From Eutreptiella sp. 'Long Island Sound 2002' (taxonomy: Eukaryota > Euglenozoa > Euglenophyceae > Eutreptiales > Eutreptiaceae), in contig OZ038383.1 in assembly GCA_964036045.1 (NCBI GenBank), positions 62,625,725 to 62,689,724 on the forward strand: a stretch of 64,000 bases of DNA. Reading direction: 5' to 3'. The notes below the pieces were generated by a model. It had not been told where the DNA came from. It made no database searches and saw only the letters and a program-made list of their open reading frames with translations. Each line of letters opens with the position of its first letter. The stretch's first letter is position 1. Positions 1 to 10,394 of the stretch are shown here, piece after piece. A program made the position numbers and the translations under genes.

Positions 1-522
1 AGTTATTGACAGCTCTCCTTCGCTGCTGCTGTCTTCAAGATCAGGCAAAGAGGGAGAGTTGGAACCAGATTCACTTGAGGAGGGAGATTCTCGACCGGGT
101 TTAAGGTTAAATGGGGCGTTCATACAACAACCAGCACAAGTATGAACTCCGGGCCAATGTCCATGACCACAGTAAGGACACTCAGAAGGACGATCGTCGG
201 TCCGCTGGGGAGATGCCACGAATGTAACCTCGGGGGGAACACGAAGTGACTCACGACGAGTGATAGCCCCGCTAAAGCCCGATGATCTAAGGGTGTCCGT
301 GGAGATTCCAGAAGCAGAGTCATGATTTCCTCTGCTACCATGTAACCGTTGTGTAGTGGCGGATCTTTCTTGTAACTGCAAAGCCTGTAGCCTTGATGCC
401 CCAGGGGTCGTAATGCCCGACACTGCCCCTGATATCTCCGAACCCGACTGACCATCTCCAGACCCATATCCAACCTCCAGAAGCGACATATGCAATGCAC
501 TGAGAGGGTAATTGCATTCCAT
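1..522 (-). CDS. Gag N-terminal part of a Ty3-like element, running off the left edge
   Basis: A frame open from an ATG at 520-522 to base 1 gives 174 codons with no stop. The start lies inside the LTR at 341-823. The frame then crosses the LTR end and the primer-binding site, which is read as HGSRG at residues 61-65, exactly as in the gag frames at 29609 and 50802. The protein is rich in Ser and Gly. It has a Cys/His cluster CPYCGHGHWPGVHTCAGCC at residues 115-133, possibly a zinc-binding module though not a canonical CCHC knuckle, followed by an acidic Ser-rich tail. A competing minus-strand frame at 120-590 has no such features. The Gag assignment is inferred from position after an LTR and primer site; no capsid domain is visible before the edge. 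Confidence 0.6.
   Translation of the reverse strand, partial: MECNYPLSALHMSLLEVGYGSGDGQSGSEISGAVSGITTPGASRLQALQLQERSATTQRLHGSRGNHDSASGISTDTLRSSGFSGAITRRESLRVPPEVTFVASPQRTDDRPSECPYCGHGHWPGVHTCAGCCMNAPFNLKPGRESPSSSESGSNSPSLPDLEDSSSEGELSIT
329..340 (-). promoter_or_regulatory. Primer-binding site (initiator tRNA-Met type)
   Basis: On the minus strand this reads TGGTAGCAGAGG directly after the LTR end. It is complementary to a 3' end CCTCTGCTACCA, as in initiator tRNA-Met of many eukaryotes. The same 12 bases follow the LTRs at 29695 and 50966. Confidence 0.8.
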
Positions 523-823
523 GGTGGAATATGAATAGTCAGAAAGCCCGGTCTACAAAAATGAAGCAGAGATAGAATTTCATTGTGCATTCATCAAACA
601 TAATGACTCATTACGAAAGCATTCGAAATAATTGGAATAAAGCCGATTGGGAAATCACGAAAGACAAATGCGACTCGACGCGCGCTCACGGGCGACATCT
701 GACGGCGAACGAAAAACCAGAACACAAGCGCAAAATTGACTGCACTAATGTACACCTGAGAATCATTGAAATTCTGATGAGATTGATGTATAAATTGCGT
801 GCGGTCACACTGATGCCGTTACA
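341..823 (-). repeat. 5' LTR of the left-edge Ty3-like element
   Basis: Read on the minus strand, this 483-bp segment starts TGTAAC at 823 and ends GTTACA at 341, a perfect 6-bp terminal inverted match with TG...CA ends, immediately before the primer-binding site. Its partner LTR is outside the window, so boundaries rest on termini and the adjacent site. It contains the gag ATG at 520-522, 182 bp before its end. Confidence 0.65.
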
Positions 824-1043
824 GCGGGGAGTGGCGAAAAGGGGAAGCCGGGGAGGGACAGGGCTCCTAGCCCCGTGAATCCGGGGGACTCTGCCACCAG
901 GCAGGAGGTGTGTCATGAAGGGCCCCCCACTAGGTCCCGGTGGGGAGGATATCACCTGGCCCGACCAGGTGGCCCCCCGGGGCTGAAAGGCGTCTAGTAC
1001 CCGAAACCTCAAATCTCAGACGTCAAACCTCAAATGGAAGAGC

Positions 1044-1381
1044 ATGGTCTACCCAGACAAGTACAACGGGGAAGATGGGACGTACTTTGATGTCGGCGAA
1101 GGATTCGTCATCCTTCACAAACTACATGCAGCATTGGAACAAGAAGAAGAAATTGAAGCAGAAGAAGAAAAGAAAGAAGAAAGAAAAGATCAATTACGCC
1201 GGAAAGACATCAAGAGGCTAAGAAAGAAAGCCAAAGAAGAATGTTCCCGTGCGCGCTCACAGCAATGGTACCGCAATTGTCAAGACGTTCCACAAAATGA
1301 TCTCAATTTCTACGACAAGGCAAATTTACCGAAGATTTTATCACAGATCTGAAGAAAAGCGCCATTGAAAATGTCAGCCGA
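1044..1381 (+). pseudogene. Small charged ORF fragment with a probable one-base frameshift
   Basis: An ATG at 1044 opens 102 codons to a stop at 1350-1352. Residues 30-75 form a very Glu/Lys-rich segment that could be a coiled coil or charged linker, flanked by ordinary mixed sequence. Near 1320 another frame takes over with plausible protein sequence (GKFTEDFITDLKK) to a stop at 1379-1381; one missing G in the AAGGC run would join the two. No family recognised. It may be an exon or a transposon remnant. An AATAAA at 1763-1768 could be a polyadenylation signal but nothing else supports it. Confidence 0.3.
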
Positions 1382-3269
1382 TAATAAGTCAGCAGCAGAA
1401 GCCGCACTTTCCGCAATTCTTAACATGATCCCATATGAATCTCACTTAACTGTCCTTTTACATCTTACTAAATGTGTTTCTCGGCTGTTAGCCAAAGACA
1501 CAGCCTGTCCATTTCAAAAGAGCTTGCTCTGCAGGGCAGGGAGACTAGGTCTTTTGTTCTCTGGCTTCAGCACCATCCACACATCAACCATCACTACCAA
1601 TGTTTCCACAGAAGCCTTTGCAGGAGAAACCCTTCACTTAATTTGTTTTCATTCCAGGAGAAAACAAAAACGGTCTTGGACTCTTTTGTTTTCTTGATCA
1701 CTTAAAAATAGGGCGGTCGTAAAGACTCCCGTGTGTTGGATTGATTTTCAAGGCTCTTCTCAAATAAAGATAATAACTATTTTATATCAACCCATATTCT
1801 ATGTGCGCGTGTGTGTGCCTACGTTCATCTCGGTATTATTCCCAACATAGATATTGTGCCTATTCACATTTTGTGAGTATGTTGTTACCTACGGGCAAAA
1901 TGGGCAGAGCCATGAAATGAAATGTTTTATGAAAATAACCTGATAACGCAACCAAACTCAGACAAGGCAAAGGAAAAGCAAAGCAAGACGAAACCCGACA
2001 TTCATGTCGTTGTCCACACACTCGGTGTCATTGTTGTGGGGCCACCGCGCTGTTGCCAAGGCCCGACCATTTCTGTTTCTCCACGGCGGCGGGTCATGGT
2101 GGCCAAGGCATTAAGGGTTCCATACAGCAATAACTCCATACTTGCCCCCATGAACGGGGCCAGGCTCTCCACGGCTCCATGCTACAAAAGGCAAAGGAGA
2201 CGTGGCAAGTATGATACAACATTCATGTATGTTTGCTTATTACCTTGAATGAAACTAAACAATAACAAACCATGCAAAGGACATCACTACGTGCAACAAC
2301 CAAAATCCAAGCAACAATGAACAAACAATATGTGCCTGAATGGAATGAACGCATAACAATGCAATGAGTGTAATGAAAGCATGTGAATGCAACACATGGA
2401 ATGCGACAAAGCAAAAGAGTGGTGCACCATCGAGAAACTACAATTCCCACCTCAAAAGGGAGCTAATCAATTGAAGAGGATAAACGTTCAATCAGAATCA
2501 AACCCAATGAATCCATATATACTCGCATATTCAGGGGATGGCAGCGCAGGCTGCAACACAGTTTAAACTAACCAATCACGATCTTTAAACAGCAATAATA
2601 TGATTGCGTGACAGCAAAGAATTGAAGAAAGCAAAAATGACGACAGTCTGCAGATCGCGGCGACATCCCGGCATGCGACTGTGATCAGAGTCCGGGTCAG
2701 AGTCAGAGAAACAGTGAGACAGGCGACAGGCAAGACAGGCAACAGGCAATTTTTTTACTCCCCCCCAGACCACACACTGAAAGTGGCGTCGTCTCAGAGG
2801 CAGCCTGCGCCGTTCGCACTGACACGAGAGCATCTGTCAGACCACATCCAGTTAGCTACTGTACACAGTACAAACAAACCTAGCTAAGCTGGCCCTCTGA
2901 CAGCGCAAAATTGGACTGCACGCGGGTGCACATGGCAGTCTATGGCTGACACAAGTATGAGCCCTGGTGGCAAAAGCAGCCATACGTGCTGAAAATATAT
3001 GCACGCGCTGGGTACCACCATCTCCTCATACCAGGGTACCATAGAAGAGTGAGCTGATGCTGCTGGCTCACTGGGTGGCGTTCTACACCACAGGCCAATG
3101 TCCAGTCACTCCATGGCCGTTCACAGTGCACAACACTGCGACACAAAAAAATTACAAAATCAAATTCCCAGGCACTTTGTTCGTCAGTCAAGCGAAACAC
3201 TGTGTCAACCAGGCATGCAGTGCAGGGTCATGCAAGTGAGTAACTGCACAGCAAATATGTCAGCAGAGT

Positions 3270-3306
<37 letters not shown>

Positions 3307-6300
3307 TTTCTTCTTGGAGTAGGGTATGACATCGCCAGGCGCGAGGAAAGACATCATGGCAGAAATGAATGCTAATATAGCATATCCAGCACCCTGCTCA
3401 CATACCTCATCAACCATGGACAATGCGCCCTTTGAGTCGCAGAGGCGCCTCCTGCCAGGAATCCCAACTCTTGAATTCAAAGATACCCCAGGCCCCAAAG
3501 ACAAGAGCCTTGGCTGCACGCACACCAACCAGCTGGGTAGCAGCATGCAGAAAGATAACGCTGCTGCTACAGAACTCGTGTTACCCTATAATTTTTTGTA
3601 ACAGTTGAATGAGCAAATGTGCACAACCTCAACCAGAGGGAACAGTCCATGGACGCAGGATATCTCTTTCTGCAAACAATCACAAGTCCCACACCTTCTG
3701 GCACATACTCTTCTGGCAATGCCCCAAGGCAAACTCACCTGGAGGTTTGTAGCTCAGTACATCAGCACTTGGCCCCGCAAGATGGTGCAGAGCAGAAATA
3801 ACCAATGCCGGGCAGGACATTGGGTCGGCAGGAATGCAGAGAAATGAGAAAAACATCTGAGGGGCATCACAGCACCCAGGACAGAACTCACAATTGATAG
3901 ACTGCATTTCTTTCAGGGGACAGGATGAAAAACAAGGGGCAGGTACAAAAAAGCATGCAGTAAAAGCTGCATCAGATACATGAACATTCTGACCCGGCAA
4001 GTATTCATTATCCTTCCGCTAGGCAGCCTCATTAACCAGCGCCTGCCAATCTGTCCTGATCCCCTGGACGAACTCAGCAGGTACCAGAGAAAGGGGGACA
4101 CCCACGTCCAGTCACATCATGTCGGTCCTACACCTCCTGCAGAAACCTGCAACCAGCAGGCCCAATGGCTCCTCCACTGGCACGAAGAAACGTGGGGGTA
4201 GCCAGTGTACAGTCCCCTGGCTGTCAGTCAATATTGTCGTGTTTCACACTGTCCGAAAGAGGATTAAAACCAACAATTCGGCGGCATCTTCCAAGCTATC
4301 AACAGCTACCTGGCAGTCAGGACACAGTTCACCCTTTACTCCATTGTCCGTCCACGTCCAGTGACCACACACATTATACAGGAAACGTCCTACTGTCAAA
4401 AATTCCGTAAATTGACGGGTGCACAGGGAGTAGGTGTTAATCAGCGATATCAGGCTGAACTTCCAACCTAGCTTTAGTATTCCTGTTCATCCACATCACT
4501 GTAGGAGACACCTGTAGACAACTGGCATTCTGTCCCAGTAAAGGTGGCTGCCAGATCCACAGGGAGCAGGGGCTATTCAGTAATGCAGCTGACGCTCACA
4601 CCATGACTTATATATCCCTGTGTATCTTTCTAGCAGCACGCCCATGCCAAAATGTCCCCGCAGTCAAAGCCAGACTGCTGAAGGTAGGCTGGGCCCATGA
4701 AGTGCGGCGTGTGGTTCTCTCGGGGTGGCAGTCTTGTTCTTGGGGTGGCGCGTACACTACTGGCACCCGTAAAATGGTTATAGCTTTATCCCTTAAACTG
4801 GTGGATGTTCTGAGGTCAGTACATCATCCTGTCTACCTGAAGTAAGCCGTAGTCAAAGCTCAAGGATTGTACTGACAAGCGACGGGCCACTATTCCTTGG
4901 GTTTAACGGACGCTCAGCAGTCTTGTACCTGTACGGACATCCAGAGGACACATCCCCGTACGTTGATTCTGTGAGCCAGAGGAACATTCAACGTACACAT
5001 TTTGAGGCTGCTCAGTGGTTTCAATTTCACTTCAGCAGTTGTCAGCGCGCGTGGTCGTCAGCACATTGCTGGCATCAGTTGCCCAGCTCAATCCAAGGAC
5101 CTGAGACCCAGAGTTAGATCAACTGGGGTTTCACCATGTTGTCCCTGTGAACTTTCATACTTCCTCTTATCTCAGTATATTGATTCAGGAGGCTGTATGA
5201 AATGGTCAGTTGGATACCTGCAGTGTAGCTCGTGGGGGGCTGCTGGTTCCACTCGTCTGCCAATGGCTGGCATACAGGCTATAGCTGTCCATACCAGTGA
5301 CTTCAGGCCCTCCAGGGGAGTCCGGTACTACCCCTTGACGAACCAGCAGCTGCAGGGGGACTTGAAGTAGTTGCGGCTGTCACTGGCTTGCCCTCTTAGT
5401 ACGGTGTGGGACACGTATACCTTGCTTGGTAACACCCAAGACAAACTACGTCTTGTTTGCATCATCCCAGAGGTGGACACTTAACTTGAAAAGTGGAAAG
5501 TAAACCTCAGCATTGCTGGAGGTTGAGGTGTACAGTTCTGAGTCTGATGACTGACTGTGTCAAACACACTGTTTAAACTGAGCAGAGAAGGGACGTGGAA
5601 AACAGAATAAACCTCACTCATACGTTCTGTGTGCGCCTCTGACTGAACTTCAAATGTACTGTACAGGGATAACTGTCTGACGTCCTTTGACAAAAGTACT
5701 CAGCAAGAGGATGCACGCCTTAAGACAGAAGCAAGGACCCTTAGGCCCAAGGGTGCAACTCCAGAGACATGTAAAAAACATCGTCCTGGTAGATGCTTAT
5801 GTAGGGACATAACAAGAATGCACCTGAGGCATTTCCCTGTCCTACCTCAACGCTTGACGCACGCCTATTACTAGCGATACATCAGGGGTAGATCCAGTCA
5901 GTATGACTTTGCAAAAAAAAGAACAATTGACTAACCGTCTGCGGTTGTCTCTAAGTCAGTGTCCGCAGCACACTGGCACAGCAAATATGTTGTTGCCTTC
6001 GCTCCCTGGACTGCAGCACTCCAAGTGTAACCTAGTGTAGCCCAACCAGGAGCATTCACCAGCCAGTCGGTTTCAGTACACAGGACAGCTCTGATACATA
6101 GCTAGTTTTGACTGGGCATCTCAACGGGGCCCTCCTCTACAGGATGTACTCAGCAGCCAGCCCGTGTCCGTGTGTGTACTGTCCCTTAGATTCCAGCAAT
6201 CCTCAGGCTATTCAGCCAGCGTCAGCTGTCTGAAAAAGACGTGCAATGCTGTCTAGCATACCCGAATACCCATCCTATATCCACTAGGTGTCTGTGTGAT

Positions 6301-6380
6301 ACAGTCTGACCCCTCAGCGTTAGGTGGGCCTACCGTACATCAGCTGCATCTCAGCAACTTGTGACGCATTGCTCCTTCTC
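1382..6380. other. About 5 kb with no recognisable gene
   Basis: Open frames here are all short (under about 125 codons), overlap each other on both strands, and show no domain or compositional sign of coding. Apart from a TA microsatellite at 3269-3307 I see no LTR, tRNA or terminal repeat. It may be old transposon debris or intergenic DNA. Confidence 0.5.
3269..3307. repeat. (TA)n microsatellite
   Basis: About 19 TA dinucleotides, interrupted once by a G. Confidence 0.9.
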
Positions 6381-6486
6381 ATGAGCATGGAGTGATGTAA
6401 TGCTCAAAACGTTCTGCTGAGGAATTCTATATCCTGTGAGGCAACATGGTTACACAGCACAGTCAGCACCCCCCCAGTGAAAGGTG
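6381..6486. repeat. 106-bp direct repeat, left copy
   Basis: Starts ATGAGCATGGAG and ends AAAGGTG. It matches 8695-8800 with 4 differences by eye. The two copies sit exactly at the edges of the 2.2 kb insertion 6487-8694, as a target-site duplication would. Confidence 0.85.
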
Positions 6487-6500
6487 TATAACACTTTTGT

Positions 6501-6817
6501 TGCATGCCAGCTGGCGTCGCATGCAGCATTGTACTTCGACGGCAGCCTTGTTATACCCATATTTACATGGAGAGGGGAACTGGAAACAAACACAACATCG
6601 CAAATGATGCACTCAAGAATGGGATGTAACCGCAACAACCATCAAACATTGCAATATATATTTAAGAATAAAAGACCCAACAAAACAATCATCAAAATCC
6701 ACAGACTCACTACAAATCTCGATCTCTGCCACTCTGGCGATTACCATGGCGACGCGCCAAAGGCGCAATCGCGCCAGGGCCTGCAGCCCTGTCCTAGTTG
6801 CCCAGGCCAGTCTATTA
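6501..6817. repeat. 317-bp internal direct repeat, copy a
   Basis: Begins TGCATGCCAGCTGGCGT and ends GCCAGTCTATTA; about 95 percent identical by eye to 8379-8695. Confidence 0.85.
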
Positions 6818-7477
6818 CACTCCCCTCCTAAGACACGACACAGAGCATGGAGAGTCTGAAAAACAAGTAAAAATTCAATGGTTGGCCTGGGCAACAAAAC
6901 CTACAAAAAGCATAACTAGGGGCGTGGGGGGCGGGTCACTGGTGCATGCTCGTTTGCTGAGCTGCAGTCTTGGCGGGGGGGGGCGGGGATGGCCCAGGCA
7001 CCGAGGGGCTCTGGCCCTTGGGTGTTTGGGGCGTCCTTGGGAGCCACCTGCTCGACCTGCTGCCCCCCTTGCATATAATGTTCCGTCAGGACCTGGTACC
7101 TGGCCACAACTCTCGAGTGGCTGACCCCCCTCACCTACCGACGACCACCGAATCCACCCCCGAACCATGCACTTGCCCGCCAGTGGGTGGGGCCTCAACT
7201 GAGCAGCCTCACACACAATCAACAACATGCCCACCCGCCAAGCAATCTCACACCCCGCCACTGCAAGCACCTTTGCCCTGTTGTGCTGACGCCTGTAGTA
7301 CTGAACAAAAAAGGCTCCACAGCGACAAACCAGGGCAAAGGTGCATATATACTCCATGCATACATGCCAAACAGCATACTTTCTGGCGCTTCCGGCGCCT
7401 CAGTAACAAATCCAAAATTTACATTCCCATCATTCTTAATGAAGCACCCTCCATTAGCGTTGGCACTGTCAGCGCCC

Positions 7478-8075
7478 TCACTGGCGCACTCCTTCAGTGT
7501 CCTCGCTGGAGCATGTACAGCACCCTCAGCAGTGCACTCCTTGTTGTGTCCGGGCTGCCGGAGGCGTCCTCTTGGGCACACTCCTTCGGCGCCCTCGCTG
7601 GAGCACTCCTTCACTCCTTCAGCGCTCTCGCTGGCGCACTTGTCAGAGCCCTCGCTGGCGCACATCTCAGGGCCCCCGCTGGCGCACTCCTTCGCTGCAT
7701 CAGCGCCCTCGCTGGCGCACTTGTCAGCATCCCCGCTGGAGCATGTACTGCACCCTTACCGGTGCACTCCTTAACGCGTCCACGGTGTCCCAGAGCGCCC
7801 TCACTGGCGCACGTCTTCCCCAATGCTCGCTGCCCTCAGTGCCAGCCCCCTAGGTCATGCAGACGTTCGCTGGCCTCACTGCCAGCACCATACGACTTCA
7901 GGATGCTCACTGGCGCTGTTGTTGAACGCCCCCTCTGCAGACTGGCCTTCAGCGCCCTCTGGCGCGGCGTTATAGCGCCTGCGGGCGCAAGTCTTCAGCG
8001 CCGTTGCTGGCGCACTCCTTCGGCCTTCAGCGCCCTCATGGCGCAGTCCATTAGCGCTCTCGTTGGCGCACTCCT
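7478..8075. repeat. Degenerate minisatellite (about 25-30 bp units)
   Basis: Many imperfect copies of a unit resembling AGCGCCCTCGCTGGCGCACT. On the minus strand it can be read as repeated CASEGA-like peptides, but all frames are similarly open, so this is not evidence for a protein. Confidence 0.85.
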
Positions 8076-8378
8076 CGCGGCCTTCTTCTTGAATGAAGAT
8101 TTTTTATAACACTTTTTTTTGTGCTGTACTCGGTATCTTTCAACTTTTCCAAAAACCCACAAAATGCACAAAGCGTCATTTTGCTTAAGGCCTTGGCTTG
8201 CCCAAATCTTCAAACTCTTTGACCGCTCCTTGGTTCTGCTTGCTGCGTTGACCAAACTGTGATGTCTCCCTCTGTGCTCACCCTTGCACACTTGCACAAC
8301 GCTCAACACGTACTTGATTTTGGGTCCTGTTCACTGCTGGTGCACTGCACGGGCCATCATGTCCTTGATGTTGGGCTC

Positions 8379-8695
8379 TGCATGCCAGCTGGCGTCTTAT
8401 GCAGCATTGTACTTCGACGGCAGCCTTGTTATACCCATATTTACATGGAGAGGGGAACTGGAAACAAACACAACATCGCAAATGATGCACTCAAGAATGG
8501 GATGTAACCGCAACAACAATCAAACATTGGAATCTATATTTCATAATAAAAAACCGAACAAGACAATGATAAAAATCCACAGACTCACTACAAATCTCGG
8601 ACTCTGCCACTCTGGCGATTACCATGGCGACGCACCAAAGGCGCAATCGCGCCAGGGCTTGCAGCCCTGTCCTAGTTGCCCAGGCCAGCCTATTA
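8379..8695. repeat. 317-bp internal direct repeat, copy b
   Basis: Second copy of the segment at 6501-6817, in the same orientation. Its last 12 bases are also the first 12 bases of the longer duplication that flanks the LINE. Confidence 0.85.
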
Positions 8696-9104
8696 TGAGC
8701 ATGGAGTGATGTAATGCTCAAAACCTTCTGCTGAGGAATTCTATATCCTGTGAGGCAACATAGTTAGACAGCACAGTCAGCACCCCCCCAGTGTAAGGTG
8801 CACGCAAGCGGGGTGACGCACTACCCTGTTGGCAATACTGCCCTGAGGTACACTGGAAGCGGATTGTCGTGGTGCTGTGTTCTGAGTAGTCTTCCATGGG
8901 TATCAGACCTGCCAAATCACAGCAGACTAGTACACTCTCACTACTATGCGAGGCACTCGAGTACTCAAAATTCCATAGCTACACTGCAGTAACACCCTCC
9001 GTTTGCGACGAAGGTTGCAGGTGTATAAGACAGATTAAAACTGGGCGAAATGCCGCTTCCAAGCGGGGTGCTCAGTAACCAATGTTCCACTGCGTTTTCT
9101 TCAG
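8684..9104. repeat. 421-bp direct repeat at the LINE 3' end (candidate target-site duplication)
   Basis: Runs from GCCAGCCTATTATGAGC to GCGTTTTCTTCAG and abuts the (TACC)n tail of the LINE. The other copy, 44701-45120, abuts the LINE 5' end. I count 8 substitutions and one C-run length change, about 98 percent identity. Confidence 0.85.
8695..8800. repeat. 106-bp direct repeat, right copy
   Basis: Partner of 6381-6486. It is also contained in the 421-bp repeat 8684-9104, which implies that the 2.2 kb insertion came before the LINE insertion. Confidence 0.85.
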
Positions 9105-9123
9105 GTAGGTAGGTAGGTAGGTA
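9105..9123 (-). repeat. LINE 3' terminal (TACC)n tail
   Basis: On the minus strand the element ends with four TACC units plus TAC, directly against the flanking repeat. Short tandem repeats in place of poly(A) are found at the 3' end of several LINE clades and fix the orientation and end point. Confidence 0.75.
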
Positions 9124-10394
9124 TCTTCGGGAGCTCGGGATGCCTCCTTTGACATTGCAGGAAGAAGGTCTTACCAAGGGGACGTCCTGTCCCTCCCACT
9201 GCCCTATGTCAGGTACCTCTTGAGCCGCTCCCGCATGTGCTTGGGAAGGCATTGTCGCGGCCACCCGGTCCATGTGTCCCAGGTGGGAGGGTGTCCCCAC
9301 ATGTGTCCATGGGTAGGGCCACATGCCCCCTCCTTTGGGCGGCAGCTCTGGGGGGCTGCCCAGCCGTGTGGAGTATCTCTCACCACAAGGGGTATTGCTC
9401 CCGCTTGTCTACGGTACGACCGCCTCACCCTTGTGGCTTGAGTTGCGGGGCCACTCTGCTTGGCAGGTGACCCCCTCCTGGACTGTGTACCGGCTCGCCT
9501 GTCACCGGTTGCTTCCATGGCTCCGGGTGACATTCGCCATGGTCCCCGATGCAGCCTGGCCGGGCTCGGACCAGTGACCTTGGAGTACCGCTCCTGCCAC
9601 TGGCCCGGTGGGTCGGCTGGGTCGCCCCAGTGCGTGCGACCCATGGGGTATTGGTTCTTTCCTGTCCCTCGGCCGCCCTACGTGTGTGCAGTGTCCTGGG
9701 CCGCTGAGCTCCTGTTCACCGGTGTGCCCGCGCAGTTTGCTGTGGTGCGTCTGCGGTGTCCTGGGCCAGCTGGCTCCTGTTCACCGGTGTGCTCGCTCGG
9801 TGTGTTGTGTTGCATGTGCGGTGTCCTGGGCCACTGAACTCCTGTTCACCGGTGTGCGTGCTGTGTGCCGCGCGTGTGCCATGGGTGGTTGTGTCCCTCT
9901 ACCTCCCCCCCTAATCTTCGTTTTTTTTTGGGAAAAAAAAGAAAAAACAAAAAAGAGAAAAACAGGGGCGCGCGTACACTGCAGGCACAGGCACGGGCAG
10001 CTGGTGCGGCAGTGCAAAAGTGTTGTGTCCTCTGGCGTGTGTCGTCGGTGCTGTGGCGGCGGTCGCGCCCCAGGGGTGCGGCTCGCGCGTCCTGATGTAC
10101 ACGGGCTTGGGTCAGGGTGGGTTTGGTGAGGTGTCTCTTTGCTTCTGGAGCTGGCTGGTTAGGCGGCTGTGTGGGCTGTGGGTGTGGGCTGTGGTTACGT
10201 TGTTCCCTCGGCGGGCTTGGTTAGGAGTCAAGGGTTAGCGGTTTCGGGGTGTGGCTCGGGTTTGATTTGTGCTTGGGTGCTGGCTCGGTTAGGCGGTTGC
10301 GCGGGGCCGGCCGTGTGGGTAGCGGCGTCCACGGGGTCGTGCGCCCCAGGCGAGTGCGGGGTGGTGCGTGCGGGCCGGCCGGTGGCCAGTGGCC
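9124..10394 (-). other. LINE 3' region after ORF3
   Basis: No long coding frame continues past the ORF3 stop at 10395. It contains three tandem units near 9690-9885 and an A/T homopolymer cluster at 9922-9964. A 146-codon minus-strand frame at 9204-9644 is open but has no recognisable feature. Confidence 0.5.
9690..9885. repeat. Tandem repeat, three units of about 65 bp
   Basis: GTGTCCTGGGCC recurs at about 9690, 9756 and 9819, each time followed by a CTCCTGTTCACCGGTGTG block. Confidence 0.8.

Larger units (their letters stand above)
6487..8694. mobile_element. Unclassified 2.2 kb minisatellite-bearing insertion
   Basis: The segment lies precisely between two 106-bp direct repeats that are otherwise contiguous with unique flank, so it looks like an insertion. 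Internally it has a 317-bp duplicated segment near each end (6501-6817 and 8379-8695) around a GC-rich degenerate minisatellite. The string TATAACACTTTT occurs at its left end and again near 8105. There is no TG...CA LTR terminus, primer site, polypurine tract or transposase frame. The long open frames across the minisatellite are repeat artefacts. It could be a non-autonomous element mobilised by another element's machinery, or a recombination product. Confidence 0.45.

Noticed and set aside
7478-8075. CRISPR array
   Set aside because: Units are contiguous and degenerate without unique spacers, and the context is eukaryotic.
6970-8109. A 379-codon plus-strand repeat protein
   Set aside because: It crosses a degenerate minisatellite in which most frames on both strands are open; no ATG context or domain supports it.
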